64,000 nt of DNA, taken from contig NC_041004.1 of assembly GCF_004193775.1 (NCBI RefSeq), positions 9,476,648-9,540,647 on the forward strand, in the 5' to 3' direction. This DNA is from Glycine soja (taxonomy: Eukaryota; Streptophyta; Magnoliopsida; Fabales; Fabaceae). Position numbers and translations under genes: made by a program. The notes beneath the pieces were generated by a model, which was not told the origin of the DNA, made no database searches, and worked only from the letters and a program-made list of their open reading frames with translations. Shown here in pieces: positions 1 to 10,929 of this stretch. Numbering within the stretch: position 1 is the stretch's first letter; each line of letters starts with the position of its first letter.

Positions 1-189
1 TTACTTGATGAATCATCACCACAGATTATGGATTCATTCTATAGCACCCTTGGTACTCCACTCAATACCCCTCCATTTCTTGGTCAAGAGGATTATCCAA
101 TATTGTCTATGATGGAAGAAGAGGAGCAGGGTTTGCTTGGGGAAGAGCTTAAGAATTTGGAGTTGCAAACCACATGTAAGGAGCCATAG
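1..189 (+). pseudogene. Unrecognised C-terminal coding fragment
   Basis: An open frame enters from the left edge and ends at the TAG at 187-189, giving 62 codons. It is acidic, with a run of five glutamates near residues 39-43, and reads like real protein rather than random sequence. The stop would be the native C-terminus. I do not recognise the family. It lies inside element A on the opposite strand to the element, like other captured exons in this window. It could also be the end of a host gene flanking A if A has a left border inside this stretch. Confidence 0.3.
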
Positions 190-549
190 ATTAGAATCCA
201 TCATTACTTGAATGAACCACTTGTTAGTGCATGTTAAAAACACTTAATTCAAATTAACAAGGCTTATCCAACGAAAAATAATAAATTAATAAATAAAAAA
301 GTTAACACCCTTAAACTCGAAGGAGATATAAGATACATCCAGTTGTTGGGAAAAGGGTGAAAGGAAGAAAGAAAGTTTGCGGATTGAAGTCCTCCAACTA
401 ACATTTCTAACAACCTAAAAAAAACACTCAAACTCGAGCTTCAAACTTTGGTATTTATTAAAATTTTAAAAAGTAATAAACATAAGCACATAAACGACAC
501 CAAAGTTCACGAAATGGAATTATTATAATATTTAAAAAGCGTGTTTTAC
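190..549. other. No gene seen; AT-rich interior of element A
   Basis: This stretch joins the fragment at 1-189 to the SMXL-like exon. It holds A-rich runs and no open frame I would support. The part next to 549 is intron by its position downstream of a GT donor on the minus strand. Confidence 0.5.
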
Positions 550-738
550 CTGGACCTGGGACAGTGATAGGTAGAAGTTGCAAATTCCAATCTTTCTCTA
601 TAGAAGGAAACTTCCCCACCAAATTCAAGAAATTATCGTAACTAGTAGCAGCACCCATCAACCAAAACTTGTCATAATGAACCTGCAACAACTTCGCTAA
701 TTCTCCAACCACACCCCTCAAACTTTGCCCCTCACCAC
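550..738 (-). pseudogene. Captured exon of a D53/SMXL6-8-like ClpB-type protein
   Basis: On the minus strand a CAG acceptor (741-739) precedes, and a GTAAAAC donor (549-543) follows, an exon of exactly 63 codons. It encodes GVVGELAKLLQ, then FWLMGAATSYDNF and GKFPSIEKDWNLQLLPIT. This is the segment of SMXL6/7/8 (D53 type) strigolactone-signalling repressors, related to Clp ATPases, just after the first nucleotide-binding motifs. The frame is open and both splice sites are present, but no neighbouring SMXL exons are visible, so it is a single isolated exon inside element A. It cannot give a functional repressor by itself. SMXL6/7/8-type is favoured over SMAX1 or SMXL4/5 by the KFPSIEKDWDLQL-like motif. 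Confidence 0.8.
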
Positions 739-1009
739 CTGCAACAACTTGTCAAGAACCAGCAACAACTTGTCATAATGTTAGGGTTTGTTTGAAAATC
801 AAGAAGGGTTTGTTTGAAAATCAAGAGCTGCAAGGAACATAGACCAACTTCTTGATTTGGCTTTGTGATTGTAAATCAAGAAGGGTTTTTGGCTAGCTGT
901 ACCTTGGGTTGATGCTCACAGTCGCGGTAGAGAAAAGCTTTTGTTTGTCCGTCAACAGAGCACGCGGGGGAAAGAGGGTTTTTGGCCTTTGGGTTTTATA
1001 AAGAAAGCG
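739..1009. other. Element A interior with short direct repeat and GC-rich 5' leader
   Basis: About 782-826 contains two near-direct copies of gggtttgtttgaaaatcaag. On the minus strand a GTACAGC donor around 900 follows a short possible leader exon. The tract acgcggggg near 960 corresponds to gcgcgcggg in elements B and C, so it belongs to the transposon leader and not to a captured gene. Confidence 0.4.
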
Positions 1010-1196
1010 TAGTTAACATCGATATTTTTTAAAAAATGTTGTTAGTTACCCAAACTTATTTACGGAAATGTCACCTTGTGTTTGTTAACATCGGTTATTC
1101 CAATAACCGATGTTAAATCTATTAATTCTAGTAGTGTGTAGTATTGGTTTGTGTAAATGAATCTAGCAAAATGAAATATATAAATAGAAAATTACA

Positions 1197-4100
1197 TTAG
1201 ATGATGTTAATTAATTCTCCTTCATCATGATCATTACGATTAGCATGAACGTCGTAAACTTCTTCTTCTCCAACAACGTTAGGAGTGATTTTTGTGGTCA
1301 AAGGACTAACATAGGTGTCCATGTATGAATCATCATCTTCTACATTAACACCAATTTTTTTGCCCTGGAGAACCACGCACCATCTTTCATCACAAGGGTC
1401 TTGCACGTAAAATATTTGTCTAGCTTGTTCTGCCATGATGAAAGGGTCATTGTGGTAACCAAGTTTCTTCAGGTCTACCAACGTAAATCCTATATCATCG
1501 GTGCGCACACCGGTGTTGCTGTCAACCCATTTACATTTGAAAACACATACAGTAAATTTCACATAGTTAAGCTCCCAAATTTCATCAATGAACCCAAAGT
1601 AAGGGATGGAAGCTACACAGGGATTGGCGTCATTCACACTTGCGAAGTGTTGAGATTCAGCCCTTAGGGTGACCCGGTTGTTCTGCATTGTACTTTTGTC
1701 ATCTTGTGCTTTTGTGTAAAATGAATACTTGTTTATGTCGTATCCTTGCCAAATTATAACATTTCTTTTAGGCCCATCTGCTAGCTTTCTTAATGTTTCT
1801 GAAGCATTGTCATCTGCAAAGATTGTATCTTTAAACCAATCACAGAAAGTTTTGTTATGCTTTTTCAACACCCAATTCTTTGACATTTTTGGATTATTCT
1901 ATTTGACTAAAGCTTCATGCTTAAGTATGTATGGCAAAACTTCATTACTATTGTTCAAGACATACAAGTGAGCTCGTAACAAATCTTCTAGACTTGGAGT
2001 GATCACATGCAGTCCTCTTGAACCCTTACCACCCACCCTGTCATCATGCCAAGACTCAAGAAGGCCAACAGGTCTAGCCTTCTCAATGTATTCTGAACAA
2101 AATTCAATGGCTTCTTCTGCAATGTACCTCTCAACAATAGATGCTTCTGGACGATATAGATTCTTTGTATACCCTTTTAAGATCTTCATGTATCGCTCAA
2201 CCGGGTACATCCACCGTAGATAAACAGGACCACAACATTTGATTTCTCTAACCAGATGCACAATCAAGTGAATCATGATGTCAAAGAAAGCAGGGGGAAA
2301 ATACATCTCCAACTGGCACAGTATAATTGCGGCCTCATTTTCCAACTCGTCAAACTTCACATGATCAATGACTTTGCTACATATAGCATGGAAGAAAAAC
2401 CACAGGCGAGTTATGGCTCACCTGACTTTGATTGGCAAGATGTCTCGTATACCAATGGCTAACAATTGTTGCATGAGCACGTGACAATTGAGAGACTTTA
2501 ACCCTACAAGCTTAAGCTCCTTCAACTGCACAAGGCTCTTAATATTTGAAGAGTATCCTTGTGGAACCTGCACCCGACGAAGACACTGACAAAACTTATC
2601 TTCTCTTTTTTGGACAAAGTATGGCAAGCTGGGGGCAAGTAAATTTTCTTCCCATCAGACCTTGGATGCAACTATGATCGTATCCCCATATCAGCTAGAT
2701 CTTGACGGGTATTCAAGCCATCCTTCGTCTTGCCTTGAATGTTAAGGAGCGTCCCAATCACACTGTCACATACATTTTTCTCCACATGCTTAACATCAAT
2801 ACAATGTCTAACATCTAGATCAGACCAGTACGGAAGATCAAAGAAAATGGACCTCTTCTTCCATATGCAACTCTTACTTTTATCTTTCTTTTGGGTCTTT
2901 CCAAATACAGTATTCAGGTGTTGAACCCGTTGATATACCTACTCTCCAGTCAACGGTATGGGTGCAATATCGTGCTCTTGACTTCCATTAAAAGCTTTTT
3001 TCAGTCGTCTGTAAGGATGATTGGGTGTTAGAAAATGGCGATGCCTACTGTAGACTATTTTTCTTCCATGTTTTAGTTGTATGTAGCTTGCGTTTTCTTC
3101 ACAGATGGGGCATGCATGATGACCCTTAACACTGTAACTGTTGAGATTCCTATATGTTGGAAAGTCATTAATGGTACAAAAAAGCATTGCACGCATTTCA
3201 AACATCTCCTTGCAAAATGCATCAAAGACTACAACCCCCTCATCCCACAACTTTTTCAGGTCTTCAACCAATGGACTTAGATAAACACCAATGTCATTTC
3301 CTGGTTTTCTTGGACCTGATATCATCATAGACAACATCATGTATTTTCACTTCATGCACAACCAAGGAGGAAAATTGTAAATTACTAGCAGAACTGGCCA
3401 TGAATTATGTTGAGTGCTAAAGGTGCCATATGGATTCATTCCATCACTGGCAAGTCCAAGTCTAAGATTTCTTAGCTCTTTCCCGAAATCTGGATACAAA
3501 CCATCAATTTTCATCCACTGTGAGCAATCAACCGGATGACGGACCAGTCCATCAGAAATCCTTCCATTTGCATGTCATGTAAGGTCTTTTGCGTTGTCCT
3601 CGTTAGCAAAAAGACGCTTAAACCTTGGAATGATTAGAAGATACCACAAAACCTTCACTGGCGGACCCTTGTTTGAGTTTTCATCATAACTACTTTCGTC
3701 TTCATCCTTCACTTTGTACCGTGAAGTCCCACAGATAGGGCATTTGAACATTTTTTGGAATTCATGCCTGTACAGTATGCAATCATTGGGGCAAGCATGA
3801 ATCTTCTTATGCTCCATACCCACCGAACACAGTATCTTTTTCGCCTTATAGTAGGTTTTAGGCAATGTGTTGTCATCTGGAAGCAGATTGTGCACTGCCT
3901 CAAGCAGTGAAGTGAAACTTTTATCACTCCACCCATACCGGGCCTTGACATTAACGAAACTTAACACCGCAGACAACAGAGTTAAGGAATTCTTGCACCT
4001 CGTATACAAAGGCTTCTTTGAATCGCTCTGCAATCCTCCATACACAGGGGCATGTTCTTGCTGGAAAGACTCTTGTCCAAGGTCACGAATCATGTCCTCC

Positions 4101-4393
4101 AAGCGATCTCCCATTTCTAAATTAAACGGTTCTGATTGGGACCCACTCTGCATGTCTGTTACTTCAACATGCCATATCCACGTCGTGTAATTCTTCATAA
4201 TGCCATCACAAAATAGATGGTCCCATATGTCGTCCAGTAGTTTTCGTCTTCCATTCAAACAGTTGATGCAAGGACAATAATATTTTCCTTCATCATTCGG
4301 TCGACCACTTTCTAAAGCAAATTGCAAGAACTGCTCGACGCCATCCTCATATTCTGGGCTCATGCGACTTTCATTCATCCAACTTCGATCCAT
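1197..4393 (-). pseudogene. TNP2-like CACTA transposase, element B, broken
   Basis: This is colinear with the TNP2 of element D over its whole length (3197 versus 3195 bp). It begins with ATG at 4393 (MDRSWMNESRMSPEYE) and ends at the TAA at 1197-1199. Domain order is transposase-associated N-terminus with YYCPCINC, Tnp2 transposase core, DUF4218 (EMYFPPAFFDIM, VYLRWMYPVERYM) and DUF4216 (YFGFIDEIWELNY). Open blocks are 4393-3575, 3340-2939, 2627-2418, 2360-1899 and 1886-1197, so several nonsense and frame changes separate them. At about 3575 a Trp codon of the D copy is TGA. The known role of the family is binding and cutting CACTA ends. This copy cannot make full-length protein. Confidence 0.93.
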
Positions 4394-4900
4394 CTAAGCA
4401 ATTCCATGCATGAAAATCTCACTTTTTATTTATAGGTGTGGCCTTATCCCATTCAAGAAGACTGTCTTTTATGTTAGCTTCAAACATCAGGGTTACCATT
4501 ATTTACCAAAATTTGACTAAATTTTGGCAACATTTTGCATTGGTCTCCAAGTACACGACATGACATCGGTGAAATGAATTTCCCGATAATCAAGTATGCA
4601 CTCAGAGAACAACTTGAAATGCATTGAACCGAAATTTCATCAAATTAATTAAAATAATAATAACCTTGACGAATGAAACTAACATAAAAATACCAGTTTC
4701 CCCAAACTATCCAAACGGACAATTCAAGACTAAATACAATGACTAATGCAAACTATCCACAGGAATCATTGCATTCAGTCTCAAACGGGAATCTAAGGTT
4801 CACTCAGCATGAACAATAGTTGTGTATATAGCAAATTACATTCATGACATAAAAGAACATACAAAAGGTAAATTTCAAATTCTGGGTTTGGAGGGTGCTA
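4394..4900 (-). promoter_or_regulatory. Conserved TNP2 leader/promoter region, element B
   Basis: About 500 bp upstream of the TNP2 ATG is conserved at four places (here, 12530-13135, 33880-34354 inverted, and 57949-58400). Landmarks are the block with catgcatgaaaatctcac beside the ATG, tctccaagtacacgacatga, and the tract ccaaacggacaattcaagac. The conservation, without open frames, implies promoter and 5' UTR belonging to the transposon. No clear TATA position was fixed. Confidence 0.7.
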
Positions 4901-4924
4901 ATGCTTTATTATTGTAGTTGGGTA

Positions 4925-5400
4925 TGTGTGTGTGTGTGTGTCTATCATGAGGGTGTGTCTGTGTGTTTGTGTGTGATGAGGGTGTGTGTATGATGCGGGT
5001 GTGTGTGTATCATCAGGATGTGTGTAGTTGTGATGCTAGTAAAAATTGAGGGCAAACTAGTTATCAATGTTGTATCTTAATCCCAAGATGCAATATTATG
5101 ATTTTTAAGGTTTGTATAAACTTAATTAGTATAAAATAACTAAATGTTCATCAACAATTGTTCGTTATTGCTATTTGTAATACAACTACAACTCTAACTT
5201 TAAAACCCTAATTAGAAACTGACTTTGTACACTTTTTGGGTTTGTCTTTATTTATGGAATCTATGGAGAGAGAGTGAACCTGGACAGCTCATGGAATCCA
5301 TGTGGAGATTGACATATGACTTTACTGTAAGGGCCTTATTTCTTTATTTATGGAGGGTGTGTGTGTGTGTGTGGGTGTGTGTGGGGGGGGGGGTGTATGT
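4925..5400. repeat. GT-rich microsatellite/minisatellite patches
   Basis: 4925-5030 is an imperfect minisatellite of GTGTGTGT runs separated by tatcatgaggg-like spacers. 5357-5400 is a second GT/G-rich run. Between them (about 5225-5345) is unique sequence with no supported gene. The flank at about 5410-5520 (aaggtggatttcaaggataac) is shared with element C at 14175-14250, so it is older element interior. Confidence 0.7.
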
Positions 5401-5593
5401 GTGTCAAGAGCACAAGGTGGATTTCAAGGATAACAGGTCAATAGACCCAAAGAGATACACTTTAACTTCGGCCTAACAGGAACAAAGCCTATTAGTTTGG
5501 AAGACAAAAGGAGGCTTGGTGAAGGGTATAGTCCATTGCTGCAATTAACCAAGGGTATAGTCCATTTTATGTAAACTGAGTAGTGTACATAAA

Positions 5594-6233
5594 ATGATTG
5601 ATAATACCCAAATGCCTTTTGGAGAGGTATCTACTGTTTCTACGAAGTTTGAGTCATTCAGGGCACAACATTTTCGCATGTTAATGGAGAACCTATGTGT
5701 TTTAGAAGAAACTTTTGTTGATTCTGAAGCACTGAGGTTGGAAAAGGCTATTATATTGCAACTAGGAAAGGTTGGTGCTCTTGAGTTATTCAATGTTTGT
5801 CTATCAAGATCAGTTGGAACCTTACTTGTGTCAAACTATGCAATCAAAGTGGATGACTACAAGGAAAAAGTTGTTGTCCAGTCTAGCAAGAAAAAGGAAA
5901 ATAAAACCAGAAGAAAGAGAGAATTTGTTGCCACAACAGTTTCATCCTAGTAATTGACTTTAAAAGCTAATCATTGAAATTCTGTAATCTGTACCACTGT
6001 AGGTGCTAGCTGAGTTAGAGAAAATTAGGACAGCTATAGAAGAGGATACCAAGCCAGTAGCAAGCTTGAGTACCTGGGTAGAAACATCTGGAGTTGATGA
6101 GAAGGTGCTACAACAGCTATTGCATTGTGGCTATTATTGTTGGGATGAGCTCATACAAAGTAGTCGTTCCTTAGTTGTATACCTTGCCCGAAAATACAGG
6201 GGTATGGGAATAGCATTGGATGATTTACTTCAG
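5594..6233 (+). pseudogene. SIG6: Captured two-exon fragment of a plastid sigma-70 factor (SIG6 type)
   Basis: Two coding blocks lie on plus. The first (5594 to about 5950) reads FESFRAQHFRMLMENLC, LEETFVDSEALRLEKAI and ends in a basic stretch. The second (6003-6233, after a GTAG acceptor, ending CAG before GTTTGT) reads LAELEKIRTAIEEDTKP, SLSTWVETSGVDEKVLQQLL and RSLVVYLARKYRGMGIALDDLLQ. The last part is sigma-70 region 1.2/2.1. Nuclear-encoded sigma factors direct the bacterial-type plastid RNA polymerase. The N-terminal block fits SIG6 best as I recall the family; another SIG paralogue is possible. The exons for regions 2.2-4 are absent, and the first block runs into a stop (TAG, about 5950) without a clear donor. 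It lies on the opposite strand to element B. Confidence 0.75.
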
Positions 6234-7511
6234 GTTTGTTCCAAATGTCATTGCTCATGATTTTATTTGTAATTTGTGATTGTTTCTTGTGAGGACAAGT
6301 TTCTGTTTGTCTTTTACCTATTTGTGCACTCATCATATACAGTTGTAAGTTATATCGCAAAGAACCCGAGTTTCCTGATTAATAGTCGATATTTTTTAGA
6401 GCTAACAATTAACAACTTGTGAGAGTTAGAATCACAGTAAATACTTCAAAGATATCAGTCCAATGAAAGAAAGGTCATGTAGAGAGGCATAGCATAAGTT
6501 ACAACTATACTAGTAATGCATACAAAAACAATTTCGAAGTAGTTTTCGAATCAAAGATATAAAAACCTAAGTTCGAGGCTTCAGCACAATTGACTTTCCA
6601 GCAATGACCGCAGGACCACTTTGAATTTCGAAACAGCAATGACCACAGATCAACAATGGCTAAAATCGCTCCTAATGGAATCTGAAAATAGTATGGCAGC
6701 ATAATTTAGTGTTTAGCAAATTAAAAAAAAAAAGGCTAAATGACATTATAAATAATATATTTGATTCCACCAAAATAACTTTTAAGCCACTTAATTTTTA
6801 GAATCTGTTTTGATCTCAAAGTGGATAACAAATCATGTTTTTAAAAGGATGGGACTACATATATATTATACAATCAAAGTGGATAAAAACATGTTTCTCT
6901 CTAGTAGTTATCACCCTATCACCTGGAAGGAGACAAATCACAGGGCCTTACAATATAACTAACATACCATTGTTAACTTGAAGAAAAGAGTTTGTGCTAA
7001 TGCATGTTATTAGGCAAAATGTTATTAATATACTTTACTTGTTATCCATCAGAATTCAAAGAAATTTCATCAGTGTTAAAACTATTGATGAAGTGTCAAT
7101 TAGGCCACACATAAGCACATGACCCTACCCATTTGACATTTTGCTTATTCCATTAGCCTACTTATAGCGTTACTCTTAAATGTGCTAGGCAGTTATTCAG
7201 CTATTAATTTTAAATTCTCTCATGCATCCATTTCCTTCCCTCTATCTAGTTTTAGCCTTCTCTTCACATAACTAAGTTTTGCTTTCAACCTTGCTAGCTG
7301 CTACTTTTGCTTATTATTATGGCCTTTTAGCACTCAAAAGTTGTCATAATACTAGTTCTATTACTTCAAAGTGTTTTAGTATCTTTATCTATACCACTGT
7401 TTTTTCATTTCAATCTCATTTTGTTCTTTTTTGTATCTCATCTTCCATCAGCCTCTGTGCAAACAGGTTCTTTTAGGCCCATTTCTGTGTGTACTTTGAT
7501 ACTATTTCACT
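6234..7511. other. No supported gene; includes probable PKS 5' flank
   Basis: 6234-6480 looks like the intron after the sigma exon. Around 6580-6690 the minus strand has a short open stretch (VIAGKSIVLKPRT in one frame) that I cannot place. From about 7100 the sequence is pyrimidine-rich and leads straight to the PKS ATG at 7512, so it may be that gene's 5' UTR and promoter captured with it. No splice signals there were convincing. Confidence 0.4.
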
Positions 7512-8480
7512 ATGGTTATCTCAGCAGCCACTTCAAATAACAACAACATCCATCAGTTGCAATCTTTCAACTCTCAGAACAACAATTACCACCTTTGCGA
7601 CGCGTCCTTCTCTTCGTACTTGAACAACAAAGAAGAGATCCTGGCAGAATCAGGCCATGGCTATGTTAGCAGTAGAAAGGATCCTCTTGGAGTAAAGAAG
7701 GAAGATGATGGAGAATTGGAGTATTTGAAGCTGAAAAGTACTTCAATGGAGAAGAGATTGAAAGCCCCCCAAGAGTTGCTGATAATGATGCAAACAAGCA
7801 CCGGCCCCAAAAAGATGAACAAACAGCTCTTGTAACCAGAAAGTACAAAGTTCAGAATGGAACTCCAAGTGTAAGGTCTGAATCAAGTTTGAATAGCCAA
7901 AGTGCACTTTTGAAAAGTGCTGTGAGGAACTCCTCAAGGAACATGAAAAGCAAATTGCATAGGAAGAGTTTTTTAGCTGGTCTTGGTTGCAAATGCTATT
8001 GTTCTGACAAGAATTCTGTTGATATTAGTCACCATGCAGGTGAAATCAGTTTTAGCAAAAATTCTAGTCACGGAAAAACAACTTCAAGAAATATGTTCAA
8101 TGTTGATCCAGAGGCTAATCATTCAGTTAAAGTTACTAGGCCTCACGCAACCAAAATCTCGATTAAAAAAGATGTTTACTTCCAAAGCCCAGAGAAGTTA
8201 GGTGTGGGATTGAGCAAAGAAAACAGTTTAGCACTCTCAGGTTTGAATTCTAGCTCACGAAAATGCAACTTCAACAAGTAGAGAAGTCAAGGAATTCATT
8301 GGAAGTGTTTGGCTCCCCAATATTGAGTAGCAGGAGCAAGTCTTTGAGCTTTGATAAAAAGTTTGCAAAGACCTCTTCCTCTTCTTGGGATGTTGCTCCT
8401 AAAATTGAAGAAACTGACTTCTCAGCAATTTCTGGTGGAAACTACAATGATGTTGATAGTGATGCAAGTTCAAACTTTAA
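7512..8480 (+). pseudogene. PHYTOCHROME KINASE SUBSTRATE (PKS) family, frameshifted and truncated
   Basis: It starts with a native-looking ATG at 7512 and continues in three frames: 7512 to about 7714, then to about 8278, then 8263-8480. In order the frames give LNNKEEIL, GVFEAEKYFNGE, KYKVQNGTPSVRSES, SQSALLKSAVRNSSRN, FLAGLGCKC, SLEVFGSP and SRSKSLSFDKKFAK. These blocks are diagnostic of PKS proteins, plasma-membrane-associated partners of phytochrome and phototropin in light growth responses. Homology stops near 8475 (SDASSNF), before the family's C-terminal blocks. Two frameshifts plus truncation make it nonfunctional. It lies inside element B, antisense to it, with apparent upstream leader. 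Confidence 0.87.
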
Positions 8481-8836
8481 TGGTACATGCCTTATGTTTT
8501 GTGACATTTTGTTCGTATACAAGGAGGAGAAGCAACATAACTGCCTGTATCCTTCTGTATTCTTGGTTGTAAATTGTAAAGATGAGGGAATCTCTCCATT
8601 AAAGCAATCCTTTTACTAAAAAAAAGTTAAAAAAAGGGGGAAATATCTTGATCCATGAAAAATAAGTGTCAATGCAGAAGTAGTTTTCCTTTGTTCTGTC
8701 TATAATTAGCATTTTTGTTGATGAATTAGATAGAGTACATCTCATAACTGATGTAAATTTTAGGCAATTCAAATTTGGTTAATAAAATTGATTTTTACTG
8801 AGTCTCTCTAATTTAACTTTCATTTTATTTCTATAG
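8481..8836. other. No gene seen; intron-like sequence between captured pieces
   Basis: It contains A/T runs and ends in a pyrimidine-rich stretch and ctatag acceptor (8831-8836) for the next exon. Confidence 0.4.
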
Positions 8837-8995
8837 TAAATATTGATTCGGAGAAGAAAAAGAATAATTTGGGCATAAAAATTGCTGCTGGGATAGCAAC
8901 TGCTGCTTCTGCTTTAGCAATATCTGCAATAATCATTTTCCTGATTTCTAGAAGAAATATGAAATACCAGAAGAAGATTTTCAGGAAACGAATGT
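8837..8995 (+). pseudogene. Isolated exon encoding a transmembrane segment
   Basis: The exon is bounded by a CTATAG acceptor and a GTAAGT donor (8996), is about 53 codons long, and is open in one frame. It encodes a lysine-rich stretch (SEKKKNNLGIK), a hydrophobic helix of about 22 residues (AAGIATAASALAISAIII, FLIS) and a basic tail (RRNMKYQKKIFRKRM). This is the topology of a single-pass membrane protein with a positive cytosolic stop-transfer. I do not recognise the parent gene. It may be part of a captured composite in element B. Confidence 0.5.
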
Positions 8996-9231
8996 GTAAG
9001 TGTTCTAAGGCTTTATGCTGATTATATAATTTTTTTTATTCTTTCGAACCTATATATATATTTTTAGCAATAGAGATGGATGGCTACAGAACATGAAATT
9101 CCATTTCTTAACACAAAATGATGTCAACTTAATCATGAGGAAATATGTTTAATATCATATCATAATTCATAAGTAGTAATTATTCATATAATAAACAACA
9201 AAAACAAATGATGTTTCAGTGCCTCTCATAC
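8996..9231. other. No gene seen
   Basis: AT-rich sequence separating a plus-strand exon from a minus-strand exon. The strand switch means a junction between two captured pieces lies here. Confidence 0.4.
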
Positions 9232-9327
9232 CACAGTGGCTTCAACTCCTCTTGAAATCAAGTTGTCAGCAAATTGTGCTGCAAGACCAGTCACAAATAT
9301 TGAAGCCAGAGGCGGAAGAATAGACAC
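9232..9327 (-). pseudogene. Captured exon of a PHT4/ANTR-type plastid anion transporter
   Basis: On the minus strand a TTTTCAG acceptor (ending 9328) and a GTATGAG donor (9231-9225) bound an exon of exactly 32 codons, with no stop. It reads VSILPPLASIFV, LAAQFADNLISRGVEATV. This matches a transmembrane and loop segment of the PHT4 (ANTR) major-facilitator transporters, PHT4;4 type, which carry phosphate or ascorbate across plastid membranes. Only this exon is seen. It shares the orientation of element B. Confidence 0.7.
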
Positions 9328-10366
9328 CTGAAAAGATTAAAAATCCTCGATGTTTAGTATGTCTGTATGTATGTAAGACATAGACCAGTTTCCTCTCAAA
9401 ACAAATTGCACATACTAATGATTGCTTCCTCTTTAAAACTATTATTTATTAAATTTAAATAGTTTAATATTGTTCAGCATATTATGTGTAAGTGTTCTAA
9501 CTTATGCCTCAAAACTCCACCACCGAGTTAATCACAAATTGAAGTTTCTACTGCCAACTATGCTAAGTTCATTTCCAATTCCTATCATTCTACTTTATCA
9601 CTAAGCATTGTAGCCGAATTTCTCTTTTTATCTTATTTCTTCCTTTAGGCACATAGTCCTTATCATGGACATTACAGAATACCTAAGCCATTTCAACTAT
9701 AAACATACATATTTACTACATAGGTTTTCATTTTTTATTATCTGTTTGTGGTTACACCAGAAATGAAGGCACTTATATATTTCTGGTATATTACCTGACA
9801 TATACTAACACCATTACAAACTGACAAGTATGTACCTAAACCAAGTTGAAGAAATCAGCAAAACTGTGGGACCTAACAAAACTGAAATGGAAAAAGTCTT
9901 CTACTAATTTTAGTATGGTACTGCCAGACTGGGTGTTACGAATCAATGAACCAGAATTGAAGAATAGAACAAAGACAGAAAGAAAAACAGTGGATCTGAA
10001 CAAAATAAGGGGAGAATTCTCCAATTCTGGTTTACAATTCTAACAATTAATAATGCCCTCTAACTAATTCTATAACCATTGTAACTATTTTTCTCCAGGG
10101 CACATATAATTGAATCTATGTTAGAATTTTCCCTAAAATAGGCTTACTCCTGCTTACGCCACATCATATTTATGGTATGGTAACTTAATGCGTGCATACA
10201 CCACACTATAAGTTATATATCAAACAAATTTATATGGAAAGCATTTGGAAAATTTGTGACATACCAAACAAGTGCCCCAAACTCCAAAATAATTGCAAGA
10301 AGTGTTAGTAACTTGTTATGAACCTGCTTACTACAAAATAATGAGATAATGAGCTAAATTACTCAC
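9328..10366. other. No supported gene
   Basis: AT-rich with no coding signature. The open frames at about 9840-10040 on both strands are low in codon structure and have no recognisable motif. A possible intron of a minus-strand composite. Confidence 0.4.
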
Positions 10367-10415
10367 AATAACATGATCCTTATCACTAGTTATCTCTACT
10401 GGTGCTCCAAGCAGT
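10367..10415 (-). other. Possible 49-bp micro-exon
   Basis: A TATAG acceptor and a strong GTGAGT donor (10366-10361) bound an open piece reading LLGAPVEITSDKDHVI on the minus strand. The family is unrecognised. The splice signals and residue composition make coding origin plausible but not certain. Confidence 0.3.
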
Positions 10416-10661
10416 CTATAGATTTAATAGAGACAAACTTCAACATGTTTCCTAACTAAACTACAAATGAAAAAGAGACCAAGCTTACCTCGAACCCAAA
10501 CAGTAACAATGGCAGTGAGATCTAACAAAATGGCACGAAACTTGAAGCTTTCCTCGTACCTCAATCAGCAATACTGCAACTGAAGACATATTATTATTAT
10601 TATCATCAATAAAACATGAACACCCACGGAAACTTAGCATACACGAAGTTGACCTACGTAC

Positions 10662-10880
10662 CTTGCGGAGAAAGCTTTGAGCTTTGAGCACGCATGAGTG
10701 TTTCAGCACCCTAGTACCAAGAGTGTATGTAGGGTTTTCTTCAAGACACACTTCCAAGAGCAGTGTAGGGGGTTCTGTGGGTTCGAGCGAGGGGTTTCCG
10801 GTAGTATTGAAAACAATGTGGGTGTCGAGGGAGCGGTTTCCAACAGATTTCAGGTGGGAGGAGAAAGAGAACAGCGACTG
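10662..10880 (-). pseudogene. First-exon-like coding stretch next to the 5' end of element B
   Basis: On the minus strand an open frame runs from about 10880 to a CAAG/GTACGT donor at 10662/10661. It reads LFSFSSHLKSVG, NPSLEPTEPPTLLLEV, ENPTYTLGTRVLKH and ends SFLRK. There is no ATG in frame at its start, which lies just inside the GC-rich gcgcgcggg tract conserved with elements A and C. It may be a transposon-driven first exon leading into captured exons further left, or a captured exon that lost its start. The family is not recognised. Confidence 0.4.
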
Positions 10881-10929
10881 CAAGGCTTTCGAGCGCGCGG
10901 GTTGTGAAATGCCAATGTTTTAACTTATA

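Larger units (their letters stand above)
1..1136 (-). mobile_element. CACTA element A, 5' end only (runs off the left edge)
   Basis: The right border ends in CTAGTAGTG at 1128-1136; on the minus strand this is a 5' terminus starting CACTACTAG. Just inside it are an ACATCGG hairpin (about 1087-1116) and a block reading AAGGTGACATTTCCGTAAAT, matching the 5' ends of elements B (11306) and D (30880). Further inside is a GC-rich stretch around 960 (acgcggggg), also seen in B and C. The rest carries host-like exons. The element points left and its transposase, if any, is outside the window. The base after the terminus (1137) belongs to the 3' flank of the TNP2 gene of element B, so A is nested in B. 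The target duplication cannot be tested because the other end is missing. Confidence 0.65.

Noticed and set aside
5225..5476. 83-codon frame over the GT repeats
   Set aside because: Translation is mostly Val/Cys/Gly from the microsatellite; not coding.
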